Shown here one piece after another: positions 54,073 through 64,000 of a stretch of DNA of 64,000 nucleotides (positions within the stretch are counted from its first letter, which is position 1; each line of letters starts with the position of its first letter). A program made the translations under genes and the position numbers. Origin of the DNA: Simmondsia chinensis. Lineage: Eukaryota; Streptophyta; Magnoliopsida; Caryophyllales; Simmondsiaceae. A model generated the notes under the pieces. That model was not told the DNA's origin, did no database searches, and was given only the letters and a program-made list of their open reading frames with translations. The stretch spans positions 16,249,193 through 16,313,192 of the forward strand of contig JAGTTD010000009.1 of the NCBI GenBank assembly GCA_018398585.1, given 5' to 3'.

Positions 54073-55106
54073 TTACTTTTAAAAATTTATCACTTAACCG
54101 CTATAGAACTTATTTTTGACTATTTTGTTTCTAATGTTTAATTTTGTTTTTAAAAGGGTGTTTTTATATTATTAGATAAAAATAAAAATTTTATATTTTT
54201 AGCAAAAGAATTAAGGGGTTTTTCAATGTTTATAAAAATATAGTTATTTTAATTAATTATAATTATATTATTATAAGTTCAGAAGATAAAAAATATATTT
54301 AAAATTTTTATAAAAATTATTGTAAGGTAAAATATAATAATTTTTTTATTAATATTATAATGTCACTACAATAATTAATTAAAATAAAAATTTTTATAAG
54401 TATTCAAAACCTCCTTTTTTTAAAAATATAAAAAAATTTCTTATTTTTCTTCTAAATTAAAATACTTAACCATTTTATTTTGAGAAGCAAAATGATCAAA
54501 AAACGTGTTACGTTCGTGATTGAATTACAAACGTAAGCTAAGTAAAACAGGGATAGATTGAGAGTATGAGATGAGAAAGAAGGGAGTTGAGATGAGAATT
54601 TAGAGAATTAGGGATGAGAAATAGAGAGAGTTAGATGAGAGAGAGAAGGGTTGATCTGAATAATGAGATAGTACTTTGATATTGATTGAATGCCTGCTGA
54701 ACAATACATCATCAGCTACTTAAAGGCAGTTAAGCAAGTAAAACATTGAATCAAGACACATTATCAATCATTTTATTAGAAGAAGTATCTAGAAAACTCT
54801 AGAAACTAACTAACACACACTTAAACTCCTTATTTGGCTCCAAAGACTGCAACTAACAGCAACCGACAGCCCAGCAGCAGCACACGGACATCAACAGATC
54901 AGCAAAACAGACCCCAACAGCAGCCCAACAGAACCAACCGCAGCTCAGCCACCTCATGCCCCGGATTCTCGGATCATAACAAAACGGTTGTTTGGGAGCA
55001 AAGTGAAAATTTTTCAAAAGCGAGGGAGTTTGGATAGTAGTTTTATTTGTGAGGGAGGTTTTTTGTTATTGAAGCGAAAGTCCAGGCCGTTTTCTATAAT
55101 TTACCA
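54005..55106. mobile_element. Mutator-type MITE split by a solo LTR
   Basis: The left end GGATAAATTATAGAAAATCC and the right end TTTTCTATAATTTACCA are inverted repeats. The flanks TTTAATAAT and TTTCATAAT form an 8/9 match. Without the LTR it is about 620 bp and aligns with 56767-57412. Confidence 0.7.
54506..54981 (-). repeat. Solo LTR, 476 bp
   Basis: Ends TGTTACG and GATCATAACA, perfect 5-bp duplication AAACG (54501-54505, 54982-54986). The paralogous MITE near 57320 shows the empty site (AAAAAAGTTGTTTGGGGGC). The right end shares CTCGGATCATAACA and CCACCTCATGCC with the reverse complement of the LTR at 33621-34180, so both belong to one family. Confidence 0.85.
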
Positions 55107-55177
55107 TTTCATAATTTGCAACTCTATTTTGATTTGGGTGAGATTTCTTTTGCTATATTGGTATAATTATTTTTTAA

Positions 55178-55645
<468 letters not shown>

Positions 55646-55649
55646 GTTA

Positions 55650-55976
55650 CATCAACAGTCCATAAACTTTATTTATTATGTCAATTTAGTTCTTACATAA
55701 TTTGAAAGTGTCAACTTAGTGCTTTAGTAAAGTTTAAGTTAAGAAACTGACATAATTTTTGACGGTATAATCATGTTAAATGCAAGTAATATAATACAAA
55801 TCCTTGTGTTGACCCAAACATTAAACATTTCATCGTTTACTTAACTTAGGTTTTTACTTTAAGGATTTAATTGATACGGTATAACTTGTAAAGGAAAAAA
55901 TTAATATAATTAAAAATATAAAAATTAAATTGACCCAGTAATCCAAAAAAATAAAAACTTTTAGTGTAAATAATCC
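55650..55976. mobile_element. Mutator-type MITE, second copy, left end eroded
   Basis: The right end TTTTAGTGTAAATAATCC and the body (TGTCAATTTAGTTCTTA, ATCATGTTAAATGCAAGTA) align with 50410-50781. The left terminal repeat is cut by the adjoining SINE. Confidence 0.65.
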
Positions 55977-56766
55977 TAAATTATACTTACCTATATGTTC
56001 AATCTATATGACATTATTTTAATTTTAATTTTTTTGCTTATTTGAAAACATCATTATGTATTTTTTTAAAGATACTCTCCTCTCTTTATTAAAAAAATAT
56101 TATGACTTCTTAATTTTTCAAAAAACTACTTTCAAAACACAAATTTTTTCTATCAACTATCTTAAATCAAGTTGTTAACTATCTTTTAAATATTACGTGA
56201 TTTTCAAGTGAGTTTTAGCTTACCTTTTTTCCATTTTTTAAATAAATTAAAATTCGTCAAGTTGGCAATGCACTAACTACTCCCTTCCCACCTAGATTCA
56301 ATCCCGATCACAGGGTTTTGATAGAATCGAGACCCGAATCTTGTTTAGGGTGGGGGTGGAGTGGAAAATGTATTATTGGCTTAGATAGTTTAAGTCATGT
56401 TGAATGACACTTTAAAGTTTATTTAAAAGTCACTAGCAGATAAACAATAATTAACAATTTAATTTGATTGAAACTTTTCACATTTTTGGATTGGAGATGG
56501 TTTTCTAAGAAATTAAAAAAATAGACGGTTAAGAAAAAATTGATAACTTTAATTTAAGGTATTTTTTATTTAAAGAAACCTATTTATAAAATATAACTTG
56601 AGGTAAATTTCATAATCTAATAATTTATTACATTAGATATTATAATTAAATATATTTTTTTATATTTAGCAATTTCCCAAATGAAACCACACAAAAATCG
56701 AAGAGACATGTATGGTGCTTGGTGCATTCAATTTTGTACTAGATTTTTTTTTTTTCATAAAAAATA
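55977..56766. other. AT-rich spacer, nothing recognised
   Basis: No open frames with family signatures, no terminal repeats or tandem structure were seen. Confidence 0.4.
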
Positions 56767-57412
56767 GGATAAATTACAGAAATTTTTTTAATTTTTTGCT
56801 TTAAAAATAGAAAATCTCCCTTATAATTAAAAGCACTCACAAAATCCTCTCACTTTTAAAAATTTATCACTTAACCTCATGCAACTTTTTTTAAACTATT
56901 TTGCCCCTCAAAAGTAAGGGGATTAAATGTTTAATTGTATTTTTAGAAGGGAATTTTATATTATTGGACAAAAATTAGAAAAATTTTATATTTTTAGTAA
57001 TAGAATAAAGAGAATTTTATAAATTTATAAAAAAATATTATTATTTTAATTAATTATAGTAATGATATTATAAGTTTAGAAGATAAAAAATATTTTTTAA
57101 AATTTTCATAAAAGGTACTATAAGATAGAATATAATATTTTTGTTAATATTATAATATCACTACTATATAATTAATTAAAATAATTACTTTTATAAATAT
57201 AGAAAACCCATTTTTTTATACATATAAAAAAATTTCTTATTTTTCCTCAAAACATAAAATTCTACCAAAAATAAAATTAAATATTTAACTATTTTATTTT
57301 AAAGGAAAAATGATTAAAAAAAGTTGTTTGGGGGCAAAGTGATATTTTTTTTAAAGTTAGGAGGTTTAATGAGTTGTTTTACTTGTGGGAGGGGTGTTTC
57401 TATAATTTACCC
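56767..57412. mobile_element. Mutator-type MITE, 646 bp
   Basis: Terminal repeats GGATAAATTACAG and CTATAATTTACCC with a perfect 9-bp duplication TAAAAAATA (56758-56766, 57413-57421). The interior is over 75% A/T by eye and has no coding. Confidence 0.85.
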
Positions 57413-57421
57413 TAAAAAATA

Positions 57422-57926
57422 TTTTTATTATTTTTATTTTTGAAATTTGTTTATTTTTGGGATACAATGAGCTAACTAGGTGGGATAAAATGAAATAATA
57501 AATTATGATTAATGTTTCCATTAAAGTAAAATCAGTATTTTTAAAACAATTTTATGGCTCTTTTTTTTTTGTAAGTCACGTTATTGCTCTGGCAATAACG
57601 ACTCCCTCAATTAAAAAATAAATAAATAATTATCTTTTATGATTTATTGAATTTTAAGGTTAAATTCTTGATCTTGTTGATCAAAGAGTTCCATTTCCAT
57701 GGACACGATGTTGGTGCATTCATCCAACATTAGTTGAAATCTTAATGCAATTTTACTTGAACTTATATGAGAATCTCACGGAGTAATTTTGCTAATAAAA
57801 TTTGAGAAAATACACTACCCAATGGAAAGGGAAAGTGGGTGATGGTTAGGCTATTCACCTTCCCAGTATAAAGTCTTTGATTCGAACTTTGTTTGTTTGT
57901 TTTTTTTTTTGGGGGGTGGAAGTCAG
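57422..57926. other. AT-rich spacer
   Basis: No gene. A G-rich/T-rich run at 57900-57918 adjoins the LINE 3' end. Confidence 0.4.
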
Positions 57927-58600
57927 CGAGTTTTTTTGTTGCCAAAAGAGAAAGATACAAGTAGCCAAGGGCATACCTCAAGACACAGTTGCAGCCTAAA
58001 AAGCAGCCAAAGCTAAAAGACTAAAAACCAACTAGGCAAATGCCAAGCAACTAGAAACAAAGACAACACAACAAAAATGTCAATTCTCCACTCCTGAAAA
58101 CAATACATATAATAAAGAAAATAATGTAGAAACAAAGCAATAGGAGAGACCGCATAAGAGACATCATAACAGTATGGAACATGCATCGTCCAAAGCTGAT
58201 TGAGCCTTTGAAGGATGGTTTTTGGCAGCGATCCTGGGTCGTCTGTGGTCCACAGGAGGTGGCCGACTGGCTTGACTCTGAACCTTAGCAGCAGTTGTGG
58301 GCATTCTGCACTCCACAAGGCGCGGGCATTGAGGACAAGCAACAGCATCGAAAGAGGTAGATGCCGCACCATCCTAGTCTGAAAGGCACGCGAATCGGTT
58401 TGGCACAGCAATAGTCGACACACTAGCCTCCTGGTTTACAACCTGGTACGAGATCTTGAAGCAAGACGCTCGCTTCCCATGGCCGAACCCCGAGGAGTTG
58501 CAGTAACCTCCGCCCAAGATGTGGAAGAAGGTCCACAACCATAGCTCTAACCCTAAACAGCCGATTCCAATCACCAACAAACCCAACATATGAATTTTTC
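57927..58600 (-). pseudogene. LINE (L1-like) remnant with 3' end
   Basis: On the minus strand the segment ends with TACTTGTATCTTTCTCTTTT, GGCAACAAAAAAA, a typical plant L1 3' UTR end with a short A tail. Upstream are short frames (NRFACLSD, then a Cys-Pro and Pro-rich stretch) reminiscent of the end of an ORF1 product. No endonuclease or RT is present, so the element is internally deleted or is only a 3' fragment. Assignment is tentative. Confidence 0.45.
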
Positions 58601-58911
58601 ATTCTCAAGTCAATTTTAAAAGAAAAATGAGTTTCTTTCAATTCCATTCAAGTTTTCCGCATAATTTTCTTTACTTCATATTTTTCTTGCAATCTAACAA
58701 CAGAAAAACGCTTTCCCTCTTTTTTTTTCCTCTACTTCAAAATTTCTTTATTTCAAACAAGACCTAATGAAAATCCACATCAACGTGTTCATTCGCATTT
58801 ATCTTGAACTATAAATATAACATAACACTACAAGATTAGCTAGTAAATTGACATTACAAAAAAGAACACAAAATTTGAGTCAAAAATTCAGTGAATAATC
58901 ATTAGGAAGCA

Positions 58912-59642
58912 GCTCTATTTTTCTTCTTCTTCTTCAACTTTGGTTTTCTCTTTTTACTCGATTTTCTACCCGAGTTAACATCCTCATCCGATCAATAATC
59001 CTTCCTCTTATTCTTCAACTTGGGTTTTTTTTTTATTTTTTCTTAATTTTCCCTTGTCAGGATCGTTGTCTTCATTCAACAGATGCTCGTAATCTTCAAC
59101 GCTTGCGAAAGGTGATACTGACATCTTTTTTACGATTTCCTTTTCTTTTTCTTCCCTTTACAGTCATCATCATTATCACGATGTCATCTTCACCATCATC
59201 AGCATCGCCAAAATCGATATCAACATCACTTTCATCATCATCATCAGCAAAATCAGCCACCCCATCAACAGCCACGTCATCAACATCAACATCAACATCG
59301 TTATAACTCACATTCCCAACCAATTCTTCATCATCATCATCGACGACCTTATCGAGATCATCATAATCATTCTCCATCATCGCCATCCAATGATGGCTCA
59401 GTAGCGTCAAGCATGTCCTCGATCTCTTCCTTATCACTCTCGTCCCCACCGTATATTTCTTCGGCATCTGCCACCTTCTTCTTCTTCTTCTTCTTCTTCT
59501 TCTTCGTTTTCTTCGATTTCTTCAACAAGGTCGTCTTGTTCATGTAAAATTTGTGGAAAACGAGGTCTTTGGGAGGCTCATCATCCCCTGCTAACGAAAG
59601 GATTTCTTCCCCTATCAGATGGTGGTTCATTTCCATCTTCAT
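58912..59642 (-). pseudogene. SWA2: SWA2/NOC1 C-terminal region, frameshifted
   Basis: Minus-strand reading gives DEPPKDLVFHKFYMNKTTLL, a poly-Lys run, then acidic sequence (DESDKEEIEDMLDATEPSLD). After a frameshift near 59370 it continues with YDDLDKVVDDDDEELVGNVS, and after another with SPFASVEDYEHLLNED and a basic tail. This order (FHK(F/Y)YMNK, Lys-run, acidic tail, F-A-S-x-E-D-Y-E-H-L-L) is the NOC1/SWA2 C-terminus. It faces the opposite way to the exon fragments at 23-52 kb. The polar plus-strand frame at 59103-59306 is only its shadow. Confidence 0.65.
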
Positions 59643-60009
59643 GAAAAGAACACCATACGATTAAATAAAAATTTTACTCATTTATTAAATATGTCGGGAA
59701 CTCTCAATTCTTACCTAAATTATTTAATAAATGGGTAACTCATAGATTACCTGTTTTATTAAACAAGTGACCCTTTTATATATATATATATGTTAGTTTG
59801 TCAATTTACAAATATGCTAATAATATGCACTAAAAGTTCACACTAACCCTTAATCTCTGTTGTGTTCATTCTGTGTCTAATTATCCTAATAGCTGATATC
59901 GCTTTCCTAAAATGCAGTTAAAACACAATACCAAATGCAAACAATAATCATTTAGCACATAATTATAGCTCTATTTGCTTTGATAAAACATTTTCATCTC
60001 ATTCTATTG
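59643..60009. other. AT-rich spacer
   Basis: No gene. A short (TA)n stretch lies at 59776-59792. It joins the truncated 3' edge of the minus-strand retroelement. Confidence 0.4.
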
Positions 60010-60340
60010 TTTATTTGCATAACTTCATAGTAATAACGACAAGTAGTAGATCAGCAGCTGGAGGCTTTCCCTTTCGGATATTAGCACCGCGCTTACCGTG
60101 TCTTCTAATGCCGAGACATGGAGGATTAAATCCTCTCCTGAATAGGTTTTGACATGACTGGGAGCTTAGCCAAGTGTTCCTTGAGTTCTCGGAGGGCTTG
60201 TTCACAAGTTTTTTTCCTAATTGAAGACCTATCTTCTCCACAGTATCTTAAAGAAAGGGAGGGATCGATCCGCTAACCGGCTGATGAATCTGTTTAGGGT
60301 GGCCGAGAAGCCAGTTAGCTTCTGGATGTCCCTTGGTGTT
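60010..60340 (-). pseudogene. RT-RNase H connection, truncated
   Basis: Weak matches such as GFSATLNRFISRLADRSLPF and LHVSALEDTVSAVL-like wording follow RT on the minus strand. The sequence leaves the family near 60030. Confidence 0.45.
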
Positions 60341-60369
60341 TTTAGGGTCTCCATCATGAGTACGGTGTC

Positions 60370-61125
60370 TATCTTGGTGGGGTTGGCCTCTATCCCTCTT
60401 GCGCTCATGATGAAGCCTTAGAATTTTCCTTTTGAAACCGTGAACGTGCATTTGTCCAGATTAAGACGCATTCCATGAGCCTTAAGCATTTCCAAAGTCT
60501 CTTTCAAATCGCCCACGTGATCGGAGACCTCCTTGCTTTTTATGATCATAACGTCGACGTACACCTCCAAGTTCTTTCCTTCCTGCTGCAGAAAGACATG
60601 GTTGACCAAGCGCTAGTACGTGGCTCTAGCATTTTTTAGTCCAAGCAGCATGACTTAGAAGTAGTATGTGCCCTCATGGGTGATGAAAGACATTTTCTCC
60701 TAGTCTTCCGGGTCCATTGCGATTTGATGATATCCGAAGAAAGCATCCAGGAAACTGCACAGCGCATTTCCCGCCGTAGGGTCGACCAGCTGGTCTATTT
60801 TAGGAAGGGGGAACAAGTCCTTCGGGCAAGCTTTATTTAGGTAGATGAAGTCCACACACATTCGCTAGCTTCCGTTCGGCTTCTTCGCCAGGACCAAGTT
60901 CGCTAACCAATCTGTGTACATCATTTCCCGTATGAAGCCAGCCTTAAGATGTTTTTGTACTTCTTCACTTATAACCTTGTTCCATTCAGCACAAAAGTTG
61001 CGCTTTTTTTGTTCCACTGGCTTCTTTTGGGGTGAAACGTTCAGGCGATGGCTGATGATTTGACTATCTATTCTCGGCATCTCATCCGCGGAATACGCGA
61101 AGACCTCCTGGTACTGTCTGAGCAC
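60370..61125 (-). pseudogene. Reverse transcriptase (Tat-like)
   Basis: The frame from 61125 has DEMPRIDSQIISHRLNVSPQ and the block TDWLANLVLAKKPNGS. CVDFIYLNKACPKD and FPLPKIDQLVD follow. The catalytic box reads EVYVDVMIIKS: Y-V-D-V keeps the first Asp and loses the second. Stops interrupt the F.VMP.GLKNA block. The end (MRLNLDKCTFTVSKGKF) is well preserved. Inactive. Confidence 0.8.
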
Positions 61126-61298
61126 TTACTAGATCTGGTCTCTTATGTCTGCGCCTAGCTGTGTCCCAACCTGGACCGACTTCCCCAGTCCTATTTCAAC
61201 TTTGACCATTTCTTCCGGTCCTCGGCCCATCTTCTCTTCACGGTCCTCGGGTACGTCTTGGGCATAGCAACAACTGTGAGCTGTTTGCTAACAACCTC

Positions 61299-61814
61299 TC
61301 ACAGTAATGACGCCACTTTGTCAGTTTCAAATTTCATGGTGAGGTGGTAAGTTGACACCATGATGGCAATTGAATTCAGCACCAGGCATCCTAGGATGGC
61401 GTTGAACGCCGAGCGGGCCACCATGACATTAAGTTCAGCATTGAGCGTATGCCCTTGTTCTCTGTCTCTTAGGAGGATATCGAGCATTATGGTGCCTAGT
61501 GGATCAACCACCTCACCAGAGAATCCCACGAGGGTCCCTGCCATGGGGAGTAATTTCTCAAGTGGTATTCCCATTTGTTTAATGCAATGGAGGAAAAGGA
61601 TGTTGGCTGAACTTCTTTGATCTACCAAGAACCTTTGAAGCGAGTAGTTATGGACGTCCATGGTGATGACCATGGGATCTTCGTGTGAGGTTTTAATGTT
61701 TTCAATATCATCTTGTGTGAAAGTCAAGGGCGGACACTTCCTAACTTTGCCTCCTCCTCTCCCCATTGGATCGAGACTCGTAGCCTTTCGCTTTTGTTTT
61801 ATGGCTGCAATCAC
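61299..61814 (-). pseudogene. Aspartic protease (Tat-like)
   Basis: Open for 171 codons: FTQDDIENIKTSHEDPMVI, active site FLVDQRSSANILFL with Asp kept but Gly replaced by Arg (D-Q-R-S), AGTLVGFSGEVVDPLGTI, FNAILGCLVLNS and VSTYHLTMKFETD. It parallels 5775-6290 block for block. The missing active-site Gly suggests loss of activity; I cannot exclude that the frame is otherwise intact. Confidence 0.75.
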
Positions 61815-61859
61815 ATGCCGTGGCGCGCGAGCCGGTAATCCATTCCCTCACTGGCGGGC

Positions 61860-62964
61860 CTAAAAATTTCGGGCTTGAGCTTTTTTACATCCACGAATTT
61901 CTAAGATCGCCTTTTTTGTCCAATTCGTCCACCCAGTGTTGGAGCACTCGACAGTCTTTGGTGTCAAACCGTGACGTTTCGTTGTACTCGCATCACGCGT
62001 TCAGGTTTGGTCTGGCTGCAGGGCTTGCGGGAGCCTGGTCCCTTCTCATTTCCAGTTTCTTAACCTCCAAGAGTAGCCAGAGGGGGGTCTCCTAGGGTAA
62101 GTATTGCGAACCCTCCTCACGTCCTTCGTCGTTCTTTCAATCTTCGGGTTAGAGCCCAGAGCATGCGTCTCATGTTTTTGGTACTCGTGCCTAGGTGGTT
62201 CTGTTTTGTGCATCACATGTTTTGCGATGATGTATTTGTCGGCTTTGGTCCATAGTGCGTTCACAATCATGGGGAGAGCCTTGGCAAGGGAAAATTTGAA
62301 GTCATTGTTCCGAAGTCCGTTGATGAAGGTGGTAATGGCCGTTTGATCAGCTAAGTCTGGGATGCTGATAATTGCTTTTGCGAATCATCACACCAACGCC
62401 CTCAAGGACTCACCATCGGCTTGTTGGAGCTGGATCAACTGGGCAGCGGTCTTCTTTCTTCTTTTGTTGCTAAGAAAGTGACGCGTAAATTTCTCGGACA
62501 GCTCCTTAAAGCTTCATATGGACCTGTTGGGTAGAAAGGCAAACCAGGCCTGAGCCATGCCTTTTTTGGGTGGCTGGGAAACACTTGCACAGCATGCCCT
62601 TGGATGCGTCTTGTCTGTACATCGGTACCGCAAATCCCGAGATGTGGTCGACCGGGTCTTGCGTCCCGTCGAACAACTCCAAACTTGCCATTTTTGCTTT
62701 CCCCATAGGGGTGGCGAGTATCCGAGGAGTGAAGGGCAAATGGGTGATGGGAATTCTTCCCATAAGCCCGCATGCCGCTCCCTCCAAGATGGTGTCGGAG
62801 TCCGCCTCGAGTGAGGGACGAGTCCTTGTTGGTATGTTCATCAACTTGTGGGGGTGGCAAAGTGTCTTGTCTTCCTCCTCTTGCTGGCTTCGCTTGCTTC
62901 CGCGCTCCGTGGAAGCAAGGGATTCGAAGACCGGCTGTGAGTGGCCACAATCGGTGAGTTGCAT
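61860..62964 (-). pseudogene. Gag (Tat-like), frameshifted
   Basis: Starts near 62964 with a polar leader. MASLELFDGTQDPVDHISGF is the conserved start of the capsid domain, followed by CKCFPATQK. A frameshift near 62500 continues in LIQLQQADGESLRAL, then NALWTKADKYIIAKH. The nucleocapsid-like block FDTKDCRVLQHWVDELDKKG lies near 61900-61960. Several stops are present. Confidence 0.75.
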
Positions 62965-63073
62965 GATTAGTGTGCGAAGCTTGTGGAGCTAGCTGTGAGT
63001 GACATACTGATCTCTTGACCGCCTTGGGAAGGGGGAGATCCCGTGGAGTTATTTTGGGGAAAAATTTCCATTT

Positions 63074-63089
63074 CCCACAGACGATGCCA
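63074..63089 (-). promoter_or_regulatory. Primer-binding site
   Basis: Minus-strand TGGCATCGTCTGTGGG resembles the TGGCGCCGTCTGTGGG signature just inside the 5' LTR of many Tat-type elements. Confidence 0.65.
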
Positions 63090-63091
63090 AC

Positions 63092-64000
63092 TAGTTTCGT
63101 ACATGTTCTTTTAATGGAAGGTCAAACGTAGATCTTAAACTTTTTTTAGATTTTTATTAATTAACAATTTTAGTGCAAGGATTTTTGATGGGATAAAAGT
63201 GACGAAAAGAGAAAAATGGGGGGTATCTCTGCTGTGGGGGTCCTCCAAATAATTGCGAAGGGAGAGCAGTGAACTTAGTTTTCCCTAGGGTCCTACGCAC
63301 TATTTATAGAGTTTTTTCCTCAAGGATTTGTCGAAGAGCTATACATTATCGGGGGGGGGGGGGGGGGTTTATTTCACTTGGTATATAGTAGCGGTCGAGA
63401 TATCCCTGGTTCTCGGACCCACGGCTTTGGGCTATCGTTGATTCGAATCACGGTATTGAGAAGTGGTCCCTGTCGAATCCTCGGGAGAGCGGGCATCTCG
63501 GGCCTAGATGCCTCCTCGGAGTCAAGGCGAGTGCTTTGTTAAGGTGTTATTGCGAGACTGTTCCGGGGCTGGTATGTTCCCGGTTGGCTTGACTCGTCCA
63601 TCTCTCCTCGGCTGTAGTTAGAGTTCTGAAATCGTCCTCCGAAGGTGCATCTCGGTCCGACATGCACCTACGTCCTAGTGGCCACGTGTCACTTGTTCAA
63701 ATGCTATTTTTTTTAGGGTTATCAATACGTTACACTTGAAAATCCATTTTCCCCCTTCTTGAATGCTATGGGCATTCCGATTGTGTTCCGCTGGGTAATG
63801 TTCTCTAGTTTTTATATTGAATTATTAATATTTTTTGTAGACGTAGAAGCTAATTATACATCTGCATTTTTCATACTGTTATCAACCCCCACCACACGCA
63901 CTGCTGGCGATGGCACCACGTAGACCGCCTCACCGACAAAGAGGTGGTGCCTCCCCCGAGGTTGCGCACACCTTGCATTGAAGTTCGGCGGTGACAGGGA
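63092..64000 (-). repeat. 5' LTR of minus-strand Tat-like element (partial or unresolved)
   Basis: Lies upstream of the primer-binding site. It holds a minus-strand TATA box CTCTATAAATAG (63300-63311), GACACGTGGCCACTAGGACG (near 63680), and a 17-G run (63351-63367). I cannot fix either terminus: no clear TG/CA pair is found, and the outer end may be near 63735 or beyond the window. 63908-63980 reads MAPRRPPHRQRGGASPEV on the plus strand, of unknown origin. Confidence 0.5.

Larger units (their letters stand above)
60010..64000 (-). mobile_element. Tat-like Ty3/gypsy element, 5' half
   Basis: Reading leftward: LTR, primer-binding site, gag, protease, RT and the beginning of RNase H, where it stops near 60010. 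It is related to the element at 5408-12950 (same gag knuckle and protease wording) but less decayed in the protease. The right LTR limit is at or near the window edge. Confidence 0.75.

Noticed and set aside
59103..59306. Ser/Thr-rich plus-strand frame
   Set aside because: Shadow of the GAT/GAC-rich acidic tail of SWA2 on the other strand.
59472..59507. (TTC)n as a stand-alone microsatellite of interest
   Set aside because: It encodes the poly-Lys run of the SWA2 C-terminus on the minus strand.

Overview
This window looks like repeat-rich nuclear DNA from a flowering plant, probably a eudicot. It is AT-rich. It is packed with Ty3/gypsy retroelements of plant lineages (Athila-like, Tat-like, chromovirus), a CACTA transposon, hAT- and Mutator-type miniature elements, LINE tails and about a dozen Au-like SINEs. 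The only cellular genes recognisable are broken pieces of typical plant genes: a SELT-like selenoprotein T homologue, a NOC1/SWA2 (Mak21/CBF family) ribosome-biogenesis gene, and ketol-acid reductoisomerase. I see no intact host gene, no tRNA, no CRISPR array and nothing bacterial.

Layout. 1-5407 is the 3' part of an Athila-like element ending in a clean LTR (3768-5407); it is nested in a decayed Tat-like element (5408 to about 12950). The Tat element carries an internal 720-bp duplication split by a LINE tail, a SINE and a MITE, a 3' tandem-repeat zone and an antisense reading frame. 12985-15797 is a long hairpin with arms of about 1 kb; one arm holds a hAT MITE and the other shows the empty site. 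17177-17482 holds SELT fragments. At 17793-18047 a SINE with a 5S rRNA-derived head and an Au-like tail is bounded by a perfect 16-bp target duplication.

20.7-52.5 kb is an array of diverged direct segmental duplications. Each copy carries some exons of a SWA2/NOC1 gene plus a downstream non-coding block. Presence or absence of SINEs, a chromovirus element (25566-28259), a gag fragment and a solo LTR (33621-34180) lets the duplications be ordered in time. A CACTA element (46238 to about 50300) interrupts the array.

52.5-60 kb is very AT-rich. It holds Mutator-type MITEs with 9-bp target duplications, a second solo LTR (54506-54981), a KARI exon fragment next to a SINE, a LINE 3' end and, on the minus strand, the frameshifted C-terminal end of SWA2/NOC1. 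60.0-64.0 kb is a minus-strand Tat-like element read from LTR and primer-binding site through gag, protease and RT.

The genes do not work together as a pathway. The locus is a record of nested transposition, segmental duplication and pseudogenisation. The strongest candidate for something little described is the 5S-headed SINE; the long hairpin and the datable duplication array follow.
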